Positions 21,784 through 31,167 of a stretch of DNA of 64,000 nt are shown one piece after another (the first letter of the stretch is position 1; the number at the start of each line of letters is the position of its first letter). Origin of the DNA: an uncultured Sphingomonas sp. GTDB lineage: Bacteria > Pseudomonadota > Alphaproteobacteria > Sphingomonadales > Sphingomonadaceae. The stretch covers positions 1 to 64,000 of the forward strand of contig NZ_CAJYTI010000033.1 of the NCBI RefSeq assembly GCF_913777625.1. Direction: 5' to 3'. The position numbers were made by a program, and so were the translations under genes. The notes below the pieces were generated by a model. That model ran no database searches and was not told the origin of the DNA. It saw only the letters and a list, made by a program, of their open reading frames with translations.

Positions 21784-22941
21784 ATGGACGTCGCCCAGCT
21801 CAATATCCGCCACCTCGCCGCGATGGCGGCAGCCGTGCGGCTGGGCAGCGTCAGCCGCGCGGCGGAGGCTGTGCACCTCACCCAGCCAGCGGCAACGCAG
21901 GGCATCGCCAAGCTGGAAGCGCAGCTCGGCCTCGCGCTCTTCGAGCGTCGCCCCGGCGGTATGGTGCCGACCGAGGCCGCGCAGCGGCTGGTGCCGCGCG
22001 TCGAGGCGGCACTGCGGCTGATCGGCAGCAGCCGCGTGACGGCGGCACAGCTCCGCGCCTTTGTCGCGCTGGCGCAGCAGGGCAGCTATCCGGCGGCGGC
22101 GAAAGGGGCAGGGGTGACGGTCTCGTCGCTGCATCGCGCGGTCGGCGATCTGGGGCTCGCACTGGGACAGCGGCTGGTCGACCGCCGGGGGCGGGGGCTC
22201 GTCCTGACCCATCACGGCGTGCAGGTGGCCCGGCGACTGCGGCTGGCGCTGGCCGAATTGCGGGCCGGCGTGGAGGATCTGGGCGAGCTGCTCGGCCGTA
22301 GCTCGGGCCGGATCTCGGTAGGCGCGATGCCGCTGTGCCGGGCACGGCTATTGCCCCGCGCGATCAACGCCTTCCGGCGCGAACATGCGGGGATCGACAT
22401 CCTGATTCACGAAGGCGCCCACGGCGAACTCGTAGGGCCACTCCGCGACGGTGAGATCGACCTGATGATCGGCGCATTGCGCGATCCCGAGACGCTGGGC
22501 CCCGATCTGGTCCAAGCGCCTTTGTTCGACGATCGGCCGACGATCATCGGCCGCGCCGGGCACCCGCTGTTGAAGGAGCCGAACCGGCTGGCCGCGCTCC
22601 ACCGCTACGGGTGGATCGTGCCCTCGGAGGGCACGCCCCTGCGCACCCTGTGGCGAAACCTCTTCGCCGCGATCGGCGGGCCGCTGCCGCCGGTGCCGAT
22701 CGAATGCGGGTCGGTGATGACGATCCGCGAGCTGCTCCAGGCGGGCGACGAACTTACCCTGTTGTCGGTCGACCAGCTGGCGGTGGAGCTGGCGGCCGGG
22801 ATGCTGGTCGATCTCGGCCCGGCCCCTGGAGCGGTCACCCGCACGATCGGGGTCACGCACCGCGCCGACTGGCGGCCGACCCGCGCCCAGGCAGACTTCC
22901 TCGCGCTGCTGCATGCCTCGGCGACAGCGCTCTATACGTAA
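21784..22941 (+). CDS. LysR-type regulator with two tandem HTH domains (lig regulator)
   Basis: 385 aa, about 80 longer than a standard LysR protein. The extra length is a second DNA-binding domain. HTH 1 spans about residues 7-65 ([20 protein letters not shown], then [13 protein letters not shown]). HTH 2 spans about 86-146 ([20 protein letters not shown], then [16 protein letters not shown]). The effector domain follows from about 175 ([17 protein letters not shown]). It lies between ligKUI and the ligJABC operon, so it is very likely their regulator, in the role LigR plays in Sphingobium. Whether both HTH units bind DNA is unknown. Confidence 0.85.
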   Translation: MDVAQLNIRHLAAMAAAVRLGSVSRAAEAVHLTQPAATQGIAKLEAQLGLALFERRPGGMVPTEAAQRLVPRVEAALRLIGSSRVTAAQLRAFVALAQQGSYPAAAKGAGVTVSSLHRAVGDLGLALGQRLVDRRGRGLVLTHHGVQVARRLRLALAELRAGVEDLGELLGRSSGRISVGAMPLCRARLLPRAINAFRREHAGIDILIHEGAHGELVGPLRDGEIDLMIGALRDPETLGPDLVQAPLFDDRPTIIGRAGHPLLKEPNRLAALHRYGWIVPSEGTPLRTLWRNLFAAIGGPLPPVPIECGSVMTIRELLQAGDELTLLSVDQLAVELAAGMLVDLGPAPGAVTRTIGVTHRADWRPTRAQADFLALLHASATALYT

Positions 22942-22993
22942 AAACTTATAGCGAGCGGGCGGATTCGATTGGCCGCCCGTGCGGGGCTCCGCC

Positions 22994-23878
22994 ATGCCCG
23001 CTGCCATGCAAGACAGGATTGCCCTGATCGGCTTTGGAGAGGCGGGTTCTACCTTTGCCCGCGCCGGCGGCTGGGAAGCCGATGCGCGGGTGTTCGATCG
23101 CAAGACGGACACCGCCGGTGTCTCGGCGATGCGCGAACGCTATGCCGATGCCGGGGTCGAGGGTGCCGCGACGCTCGCCGAGGCTGTGGCGGGCTGTCCG
23201 CTGGTGCTCTCGCTCGTCACCGCCGACCAGGCGCTCGCCGTGGCGCAGGCCGCCGCGCCGCACCTTGCGCCGGGCGCGCTCTATTGCGACGGCAACAGCG
23301 TCGCGCCGCAGACCAAGCAGGTCGCCGCACGGGCGGTGGAGGCGGCGGGCGCACATTATGTCGATTGCGCCATCCTCGCGCCCGTCGATCCGGCCCGTCT
23401 TGCCGTACCGCTACTGCTGAGCGGGGCGCAGGCAGAGGCGGCGGCAGGTGCGCTTGCCCGGCTCGGCTTCCAGAATATCAGCGCCGTCGGCGACGCGGTG
23501 GGTCGTGCCTCGTCGATCAAGATGATCCGTTCGGTGATGGTGAAGGGCATCGAGGCGCTGACCGCCGAATGCCTGCTCGCGGCCGAGGCGGCGGGCGTGC
23601 GTGACGCGGTGCTCGCCTCGCTCGACGCCAGCGAACGGCCGCGGCCCTGGGAGGTACGCGCCGACTATAATTTCGACCGCATGCTGATCCACGGGCTGCG
23701 CCGCGCCGCCGAGATGGAGGAAGTGGTCAAGACGCTGGAGGCGCTGGGCACCGGCGCTGCCATGACCCGCGGCACGGTCGAGCGCCAGCGCGCGATCGGC
23801 ACGCTTGGGCTCGGCACCCCGCCCGAGGGGCTTGGCCCCAAGCTCGCCGCGATCGAGGAGAGGATGCAATCCCAATGA
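22994..23878 (+). CDS. NAD(P)-binding dehydrogenase-like protein, 6-phosphogluconate DH fold with DUF1932
   Basis: About 294 aa. A Rossmann start (IALIGFGEAGSTFARAGG), a GNSVAPQTKQ segment and a helical C-terminal half resemble the beta-hydroxyacid dehydrogenase group with a DUF1932 tail. The conserved helix Lys appears as SSIKMIRS. It is the first gene of the rightward lig operon and overlaps ligJ by 4 nt, so it is probably part of protocatechuate or related dicarboxylate metabolism. No step of the known pathway needs it, since CHMS oxidation is done by LigC. ATG 22994 is used; ATG 23006 is possible, and neither has a strong ribosome site. Confidence 0.75.
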   Translation: MPAAMQDRIALIGFGEAGSTFARAGGWEADARVFDRKTDTAGVSAMRERYADAGVEGAATLAEAVAGCPLVLSLVTADQALAVAQAAAPHLAPGALYCDGNSVAPQTKQVAARAVEAAGAHYVDCAILAPVDPARLAVPLLLSGAQAEAAAGALARLGFQNISAVGDAVGRASSIKMIRSVMVKGIEALTAECLLAAEAAGVRDAVLASLDASERPRPWEVRADYNFDRMLIHGLRRAAEMEEVVKTLEALGTGAAMTRGTVERQRAIGTLGLGTPPEGLGPKLAAIEERMQSQ

Positions 23879-24896
23879 CGATGATCATCGACTGCCACGG
23901 CCATTATACCGTGCTGCCCAAGGCGCATGACGCCTGGCGCGAGGCGCAGAAGGCCGCGTTCAAGGCCGGTACCTGCCCGCCGCCCTATCCGGACATCACC
24001 GACGACGAGATCCGCGAGACGATCGAGGCCAACCAGCTGCGCCTGATCAAGGAGCGCGGCGCCGACCTGACGATCTTCTCGCCGCGCGCTTCGGCGATGG
24101 CGCCGCATGTCGGTGACGAGAAAGTGGCGCAGGAATGGGCGCGGCGCTGCAACGACCTGATCGGGCGCGTGGTCGACCTGTTCCCCGAGACGTTCGTCGG
24201 CGTGTGCATGCTGCCGCAGAGCCCCAAGGCGGACATGGCAGGTTCGATCGAGGAGCTGGAGCGCTGCGTCACCGAGCTCGGCTTCATCGGCTGCAACCTC
24301 AACCCCGATCCCGGCGGCGGCCACTTCACCCATCCGCCGCTGACCGACCGCTATTGGTATCCCTTCTACGAGAAGATGGTCGAGCTGGACGTGCCGGCGA
24401 TGATCCACGTCTCGGGCAGCTGCAACCCGGCGATGCACGCGACCGGCGGCTATTACATCGCCGCGGACACGATCGCCTTCATGCAGCTGCTCGAAGGCGA
24501 CCTGTTCAAGGATTTCCCGACGCTGCGGTTCATCATCCCGCATGGCGGCGGCGCGGTGCCCTATCACTGGGGGCGCTATCGCGGCCTGGCGGACATGCTC
24601 AAGAAGCCGTCGCTCGACGAGCATCTGATGCACAACATCTTCTTCGACACCTGCGTCTACCACCAGCCGGGCATCAACCTGCTGGCGGACGTGATCGACA
24701 CGAAGAACATCCTGTTCGGGTCCGAGATGGTCGGCGCGGTGCGCGGCATCGATCCCACCACCGGCCAGTATTTCGACGATACCAAGCGCTATGTCGATGC
24801 GCTGAACCTGCCCGAGGCGGAGCGTCACGCGATCTTCGAAGGCAATGCCCGCCGCGTCTTCCCGCTGCTCGACGCTCGGCTGAAGGCGCGCGGACT

Positions 24897-24900
<4 letters not shown>
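23875..24900 (+). CDS. ligJ: 4-oxalomesaconate hydratase (LigJ)
   Basis: 341 aa amidohydrolase-fold hydratase that adds water to 4-oxalomesaconate to give 4-carboxy-4-hydroxy-2-oxoadipate, the LigK substrate. MIIDCHGHYTVLPKAH at the N-terminus supplies the His-x-His metal ligands. FIIPHGGGAVPYHWGR and the FGSEMVGAVRGID segment are typical of LigJ/GalB-like hydratases. The ATGA start overlaps the upstream stop and its own TGA overlaps the ligA GTG, so translation is coupled on both sides. Confidence 0.93.
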
Positions 24901-26152
<1,252 letters not shown>

Positions 26153-26175
26153 TCCAAGAGTTACAGGAGACTTCC

Positions 26176-27117
26176 ATGCGTATTGCCCTGGCCGGCGCCG
26201 GCGCGTTCGGCGAAAAGCATCTCGACGGCCTCAAGCTGATCGACGGGGTCGAGATCACCTCCATCATCAGCCGCACCGCCGACCAGGCCGCCGCCGTCGC
26301 CGAGAAATACGGCGCCAAGCACCATTCGACCGAGCTCGAGGATGCGCTGGCCCGCGACGATGTCGACGCGGTGATCCTCTGCACGCCCACCCAGATGCAT
26401 GCCGAACAGGCGATCGCCTGCATGAACGCGGGCAAGCACGTTCAGGTCGAGATCCCGCTGGCGGATAGCTGGGCGGATTCGCAGGCGGTGCTGGCCAAGC
26501 AGCAGGAAACCGGGCTGGTCTGCATGGTCGGCCATACCCGCCGGTTCAACCCGAGCCACCAATGGGTCCACAACCGCATCACCGCGGGCGAACTCGCTGT
26601 CCAGCAGATGGACGTGCAGACCTATTTCTTCCGCCGCAAGAACATTAACGCCAAGGGCCAGCCGCGCAGCTGGACCGACCATCTGCTGTGGCACCACGCC
26701 GCGCACACGGTGGACCTGTTCGCCTATCAGGCCGGTAAGATCGTGCAGGCGCATGCGGTGCAGGGGCCGATCCATCCCGAGCTCGGCATCGCCATGGACA
26801 TGTCGATCCAGCTGAAGAGCGAAAGCGGCGCGATCTGCACCCTGTCGCTCAGCTTCAACAATGACGGGCCGCTGGGGACGTTCTTCCGCTATATCTGCGA
26901 CAACGGGACCTATATCGCCCGCTACGACGATCTGGTGGACGCCAAGGAAACGCCGATCGACGTGAGCAAGGTCGACGTGTCGATGAACGGCATCGAGCTG
27001 CAGGACCGCGAGTTCATCGCGGCGATCCGCGAGGGGCGCGATCCGAACAGCTCGGTGGCCGCGGTGTTCGACTGCTACCGCGTGCTCGGCGAGCTGGAGA
27101 CCCAGCTGGCGGAGTGA
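26176..27117 (+). CDS. ligC: 4-carboxy-2-hydroxymuconate-6-semialdehyde dehydrogenase (LigC)
   Basis: 313 aa Gfo/Idh/MocA-fold NADP-dependent dehydrogenase. It oxidises the LigAB product (as hemiacetal) to 2-pyrone-4,6-dicarboxylate, the LigI substrate. The Rossmann start is IALAGAGAFGEKHLDGL. PLADSWADSQ and the catalytic region WTDHLLWHHAAHTVDLF follow the LigC pattern. ACAGGAGA lies 5 nt before ATG 26176. Last gene of the operon; a strong stem-loop follows at 27151. Confidence 0.93.
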   Translation: MRIALAGAGAFGEKHLDGLKLIDGVEITSIISRTADQAAAVAEKYGAKHHSTELEDALARDDVDAVILCTPTQMHAEQAIACMNAGKHVQVEIPLADSWADSQAVLAKQQETGLVCMVGHTRRFNPSHQWVHNRITAGELAVQQMDVQTYFFRRKNINAKGQPRSWTDHLLWHHAAHTVDLFAYQAGKIVQAHAVQGPIHPELGIAMDMSIQLKSESGAICTLSLSFNNDGPLGTFFRYICDNGTYIARYDDLVDAKETPIDVSKVDVSMNGIELQDREFIAAIREGRDPNSSVAAVFDCYRVLGELETQLAE

Positions 27118-27150
27118 GCGGCCAAGCCATCGCCCCTGCTACAACCGTCA

Positions 27151-27168
27151 CCCCAGCGAACGCTGGGG
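27151..27168. repeat. REP-like inverted repeat (CCCCAGCG-AA-CGCTGGGG)
   Basis: Perfect 8-bp stem just after ligC, in the context GTCACCCCAGCG…GGTCTCC. A related, looser element (GATCCCGGCTTGCGCGGGGA, 27211-27230) follows in the opposite sense. Such pairs resemble the short GC-rich extragenic repeats scattered through sphingomonad genomes. It may also stabilise or end the lig transcript; there is no U-tract. Confidence 0.7.
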
Positions 27169-27182
27169 TCTCCATCGGCGGT

Positions 27183-27198
27183 GCTGCACCGGTGCAGC
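27183..27198. repeat. 16-bp perfect palindrome between the two REP-like arms
   Basis: GCTGCACC-GGTGCAGC, perfectly symmetric, between the elements at 27151 and 27211 and 39 nt before the AraC gene stop. It could be part of the repeat unit or a protein site. Nothing else is seen in the 119-nt gap. Confidence 0.6.
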
Positions 27199-27236
27199 GC
27201 TTCTCAGGGAGATCCCGGCTTGCGCGGGGAGGGCGG

Positions 27237-28130
27237 CTAGGCGGCGGGGGGCGAGGGCGCGTTCGATCCCGCCCGAAACCCCCGCGGCGACATCCCGACA
27301 TGCCGCGCGAAGAAGCGCGAGAAATAGGCCGGATCCTCGAAGCCTACGGCGTCGGCGATCTCGCCGACGGACAGCTGGGAATAGAGCAGCAGTCGCCGTG
27401 CCTCGAGCAGCGCGCGGGCGTCGAGCATCGCGGCCGGGCTGCTTCCCGCGATCCGCGAGCAGGCGAGCCGCAGTGCGGTGTTGCTCACCCCCAGCGCCCG
27501 GGCATGCACCCCCACCGGCTCGCGGAGGCGAAAGCGGTCCTCGATCCGCGCTCGCAGCCGGGCGACGATCTCCGCCTCGCGCCGGCTGCCGGTGCCCGCG
27601 GGCGCGGCCGTGCGGGCCTGGCGAAGGCTGCGCACCAGAATGGCCAGCAGCGCCGCCTCCACCGCCGCGCGCTGCCCCGGGGCGGCCCAGTTCAGCTCGC
27701 GCTGCACGTCCGCGAGCAGGGTGGCGACCCCGTCGCCGCCCTGCCGGTCCAGCGCCAGCGCCCGGGGCGTGCGGAACAGGGTTTCCAGCGCGGCGTCGCG
27801 GGCGGCGAGCTGCGCGAAATAGCTGTCGGCGATGGTGCAGACCCAGCCGCGCGATTCGCGGTGCCAGGTAAAGCCATGAGCGATGCCCGCCGGCACCAGC
27901 AGCAGCGCCGGCGCGTCGAACGCCACCGTCTCGCCCTCGGCCGTCATCGATCCGCCGCCCTCGGCGATCAGGATCACATGGTGCAGATCGCGGTGCAGGT
28001 GCGGGCGGATCGTCCATTCGCTGGGGCGCGAGCGGTCGTCGAGGCTCTCCACGTGCACAAAGCCTTCGGCGACGCTGCGCTGCGGCTCGCCGTACAAGTA
28101 AAAGGCGGGGATGGGGCTGCGCTCGCGCAT
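27237..28130 (-). CDS. AraC-family regulator, PobR/PobC-like
   Basis: 297 aa. An N-terminal cupin sensor domain (ALLLVPAGIAHGF) is followed by two HTH units near residues 200-290 (VHARALGVSNTALRLACSRI and VGEIADAVGFEDPAYFSRFF) and the closing GMSPRGFRAG. It diverges from pobA, so it is probably its 4-hydroxybenzoate-responsive activator, a role AraC/XylS proteins play in several pseudomonads. ATG 28130 is used, since the sensor domain begins there and no better ribosome site lies upstream. Confidence 0.85.
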   Translation of the reverse strand: MRERSPIPAFYLYGEPQRSVAEGFVHVESLDDRSRPSEWTIRPHLHRDLHHVILIAEGGGSMTAEGETVAFDAPALLLVPAGIAHGFTWHRESRGWVCTIADSYFAQLAARDAALETLFRTPRALALDRQGGDGVATLLADVQRELNWAAPGQRAAVEAALLAILVRSLRQARTAAPAGTGSRREAEIVARLRARIEDRFRLREPVGVHARALGVSNTALRLACSRIAGSSPAAMLDARALLEARRLLLYSQLSVGEIADAVGFEDPAYFSRFFARHVGMSPRGFRAGSNAPSPPAA

Positions 28131-28206
28131 GGGCAAGGTCTCGCACGATCGGGCGAATCGTCCAAGTAAAAAGTTGACCCATCCCTCACCGGCGCCCCGC
28201 CGTTGC

Positions 28207-28220
28207 CGCAGCATGCTGCG
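28207..28220. promoter_or_regulatory. Candidate operator upstream of pobA (CGCAGCATGCTGCG)
   Basis: Perfect 14-bp palindrome. Outside it GTTG (28202-28205) and CAAC (28221-28224) extend the symmetry with one unpaired C. It ends 24 nt before the pobA start, in the region divergent from the AraC gene. Being symmetric, it may bind a dimer other than a typical direct-repeat AraC site. Confidence 0.5.
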
Positions 28221-28244
28221 CAACAAGAGGTTGGAGAGGCGGAT

Positions 28245-29414
28245 ATGCGTACCCAGGTTGCGATCATCGGTGCCGGCCCGGCGGGGCTGTTGCTCGGCCA
28301 TCTGCTGCGGGCCGAAGGGATCGACGTGGTGGTGGTGGAGCGGGCGACGCCGGACTATGTGCTCGGCCGCATCCGCGCCGGCGTGCTGGAGCGCACCGCT
28401 ACGATGCTGATGGAGCGGGTGGGGCTGGCCGAGCGCATGCACCGGGAGGGCCTGCCGCATGACGGCTTCGCGCTCGCCGATGGCGACCGGCTGATCCGCA
28501 TCCCCGTCACCGAGCTTACCGGCCATCACGTGCTGGTCTATGGCCAGACCGAACTGACCCGCGACCTAATGGATGCCGCCCCCGCGCGCGGCCTGCAGGT
28601 GATCTACGCCGCCGCCGACGTCGCGCTGCACGATGTCGACACGGACGCGCCCTTTGTCACCTATACCAAGGACGGCCGCGAGGCGCGGATCGACGCAGCG
28701 TTCATCTGCGGCTGCGATGGCTTCCATGGCCCCGCGCGCAAGACGATCCCGGCGGGCGTCGGCGCGGCGTACGAGAAGGTCTATCCGTTCGGCTGGCTCG
28801 GCATCCTCGCCGATGTGCCGCCCTGCCACCACGAGCTGATCTACGCCAACCATGATCGCGGCTTCGCGCTCGCGTCGATGCGCTCGGAGACGCGCAGCCG
28901 CTATTACATCCAGGTGCCGCTGGACGAGAAAATCGAGGACTGGCCCGACGATCGGCTGTGGGACGAGCTGGCGGTGCGCCTTGGGCCCGAGGCGGCCGCC
29001 AACCTCACGCGAGGTCCCTCGATCGAGAAGTCGATCGCGCCCTTGCGCTCCTTCGTGTTCGAGCCGATGCGCCACGGGCGGCTGCTGCTCGCCGGCGACA
29101 GCGCGCATATCGTGCCGCCCACCGGCGCCAAGGGGCTGAACCTCGCCGCCTCGGACGTGCACTATCTCTCCGAGGCGCTGGTCCGGTACTTCAAGGTGGG
29201 CGATCAGGACGCGATCGGCGGATATTCGCAAAAGGCGCTCGCGCGGGTCTGGAAATCCGAGCGCTTCTCGTGGCAACTGACCAAGCTGATGCATCGTTTT
29301 CCCGAAAGCGATGCGTTTGATCGCCGGATGCAGCTGGCCGACCTGGACTATATCGCCACGTCGCGCGCAGCCCAGACGACGATCGCCGAAAACTATGTAG
29401 GATTGCCGCTCTGA
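28245..29414 (+). CDS. pobA: 4-hydroxybenzoate 3-monooxygenase (PobA)
   Basis: 389 aa FAD monooxygenase converting 4-hydroxybenzoate to protocatechuate with NAD(P)H and O2, which feeds LigAB. It has VAIIGAGPAGLLLGHLL (FAD binding), RIRAGVLERTATMLM, the segment GCDGFHGPARKTIP and GDSAHIVPPTGAKGLNLAASD, all matching PobA. ATG 28245 has GGAGAGG upstream; the frame is open a little further without support. An aldo/keto reductase gene follows after 2 nt. Confidence 0.95.
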   Translation: MRTQVAIIGAGPAGLLLGHLLRAEGIDVVVVERATPDYVLGRIRAGVLERTATMLMERVGLAERMHREGLPHDGFALADGDRLIRIPVTELTGHHVLVYGQTELTRDLMDAAPARGLQVIYAAADVALHDVDTDAPFVTYTKDGREARIDAAFICGCDGFHGPARKTIPAGVGAAYEKVYPFGWLGILADVPPCHHELIYANHDRGFALASMRSETRSRYYIQVPLDEKIEDWPDDRLWDELAVRLGPEAAANLTRGPSIEKSIAPLRSFVFEPMRHGRLLLAGDSAHIVPPTGAKGLNLAASDVHYLSEALVRYFKVGDQDAIGGYSQKALARVWKSERFSWQLTKLMHRFPESDAFDRRMQLADLDYIATSRAAQTTIAENYVGLPL

Positions 29415-29416
29415 CC

Positions 29417-30427
29417 ATGCCGACACTTCCCACCCGCAAGATTGGCCCCTTCACCGTCTCGGCGATCGGGCTCGGCTGCATGAACCTCAGCCACGCCTAT
29501 CTGCCGCGCCCCGACGCGGCCGAGGCCGAGCGGCTGCTGCTCCATGCGCTGGATGCGGGGGTGACGTTTCTCGATACCGCCGCGCTCTACGGCTTCGGCG
29601 CGAACGAGGAACTGCTCGGCCGCAGCGTCATGCACCGTCGCGCCGAGTTCACCTTGGCGAGCAAGTGCGTGCTGGGCGGATCGGACGGCAAGCGCGGGAT
29701 CGACGGCAGCCCCGAGGCGATCACCCGCACGCTGGAGGATTCGCTGCGCCGGCTGAACGTCGAGCATATCGACCTCTATTACATGCACCGCCTCGATCCG
29801 AAGGTGCCGGTAGAGGAATCGGTCGGCGCGCTCGCCCGTGCGGTGGAAGCCGGCAAGATCGGCGCGATCGGCCTTTCCGAGATGTCGGCGGCGACGCTGC
29901 GCCGGGCGCATGCGGTGCACCTGATCGCCGCGATGCAGACCGAATATTCGCCCTGGACCCGCAATCCGGAGATCGCGGTGCTTGATGCCTGCGCCGAACT
30001 GGGCGTCGGCTTCGTCGCCTTCTCGCCGGTCGCGCGCGGACTGCTGGCCGGCGGCGTGGGGGCCGAAGGCGTGCCGCAGGGCGACCTGCGCGGCGCGATG
30101 CCCCGTTTTCAAGGCGACAATCTCGCCCGCAACCTGGCGATGGCTGCGCGCTTCCGTGCTCTCGCCGAGGCGGCGGGCTGCACCATGGCGCAGCTCTGCA
30201 TGGCCTGGGTGCTGTCGCGCCGCGACTTCATCGTGCCGATCCCCGGTACGACGCGGATCGACCATCTCGACGACCTGCTCGGCACTTTCGCGCATCCAGT
30301 TTCGGCGGAGACGCTGTCGGCGGTCGACGCGCTGTTCCCGCCCAATGCTGCTGCCGGTCCGCGCTATGCCGCCGAGGCGCAGTCCCAGGTGGATACTGAA
30401 GTCTGGGCCGACGAACCGCTCGCCTGA
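29417..30427 (+). CDS. Aldo/keto reductase
   Basis: 336 aa TIM-barrel NADPH-dependent reductase. The catalytic tetrad is recognisable: FLDTAALYGFGANEELLG (Asp and Tyr), LASKCVLGG (Lys) and YYMHRLDP (His). The C-terminal cofactor site reads PIPGTTRIDHLDD. It is 2 nt downstream of pobA and so co-transcribed. It may act on an aromatic aldehyde such as 4-hydroxybenzaldehyde or vanillin, but the sequence does not fix the substrate. It converges with vanR across 3 nt. Confidence 0.82.
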   Translation: MPTLPTRKIGPFTVSAIGLGCMNLSHAYLPRPDAAEAERLLLHALDAGVTFLDTAALYGFGANEELLGRSVMHRRAEFTLASKCVLGGSDGKRGIDGSPEAITRTLEDSLRRLNVEHIDLYYMHRLDPKVPVEESVGALARAVEAGKIGAIGLSEMSAATLRRAHAVHLIAAMQTEYSPWTRNPEIAVLDACAELGVGFVAFSPVARGLLAGGVGAEGVPQGDLRGAMPRFQGDNLARNLAMAARFRALAEAAGCTMAQLCMAWVLSRRDFIVPIPGTTRIDHLDDLLGTFAHPVSAETLSAVDALFPPNAAAGPRYAAEAQSQVDTEVWADEPLA

Positions 30428-30430
30428 GCG

Positions 30431-31120
30431 TCAGTCGGCGAGCATCCGGAACGCGCGGCGATTGGCGATCGCCACCGCCGCGTGCCCGCGCATCAGTTGC
30501 TCGGCCCTGGCGGAGTCGCCCGCGCGGATCGCCTCGAACACCGCACGGTGTTCGCGGTGCGCGCGGAGCAGGTGATGATACTCGCCCTCCAGATCGTCCC
30601 AGTCGAGCGCCAGCGCGGCAGCCGAGGCAAAGGGCAGGTGGTTGTTGCGGCCCAGCGCCAGCGCGATCGAGGGGTTGCCGCTGGCCGTGATCAGCGCGTC
30701 GTGAAAGGCGAGGTTGTAGCGATAGAACAGGTCTAGATCGCCGTCCGCCAGATGCCCCTTGGCGAACAGCGCGTCGCCTTCGGCGAGGATCGCGTCCAGC
30801 CGGGCCGTCTCGGCCGCGGTCAGCCGGCGCTCGCTCACCCGCCGCGCTGCCAGTCCTTCCAACACGCCGCGCACCTCGATCGCGCCGGTGATCGCATCCG
30901 CGTCGACCGCGCGGGGGGTGTAGCCACGCGCGCCGAGCTTCACCACCAGCCCCTCATGCTCCAGCGCCCGCAGCGCGGTGCGCACGGGCATGCGCGAGAC
31001 GCCGAGCGCCTCGGCGGTCGGGATTTCGGCGATCCGGTCGCCGGCTTTGATCGTGCCGTCGGCAATCATGCGGCGGAGCGCGACCAGCACTTGCTGGCCC
31101 GGCTTGGCAGGCTTTTCCAT
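30431..31120 (-). CDS. vanR: GntR/FCD regulator, probable vanillate repressor VanR
   Basis: 229 aa. The N-terminal winged HTH (IPTAEALGVSRMPVRTALRA) is followed by an all-helical FCD ligand domain (FYRYNLAFHDALITASGN, HREHRAVFEAIRAGD). It is 47 nt downstream of vanA on the same strand. The vanA promoter carries ATTGGATCCAAT, which I recall as the Caulobacter VanR operator. Together these make VanR, a repressor released by vanillate, the best identity. Confidence 0.85.
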   Translation of the reverse strand: MEKPAKPGQQVLVALRRMIADGTIKAGDRIAEIPTAEALGVSRMPVRTALRALEHEGLVVKLGARGYTPRAVDADAITGAIEVRGVLEGLAARRVSERRLTAAETARLDAILAEGDALFAKGHLADGDLDLFYRYNLAFHDALITASGNPSIALALGRNNHLPFASAAALALDWDDLEGEYHHLLRAHREHRAVFEAIRAGDSARAEQLMRGHAAVAIANRRAFRMLAD

Positions 31121-31167
31121 CGCGTCGGCTTAAAGCACCCCGGACGCGATGGGCCAAGGGGCTGGTT

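Noticed and set aside
21685..22215. A 177-residue N-terminal extension of LigK
   Set aside because: The extension lies antisense to the tandem-HTH regulator. LigK has its normal length and a strong ribosome site at 21684.
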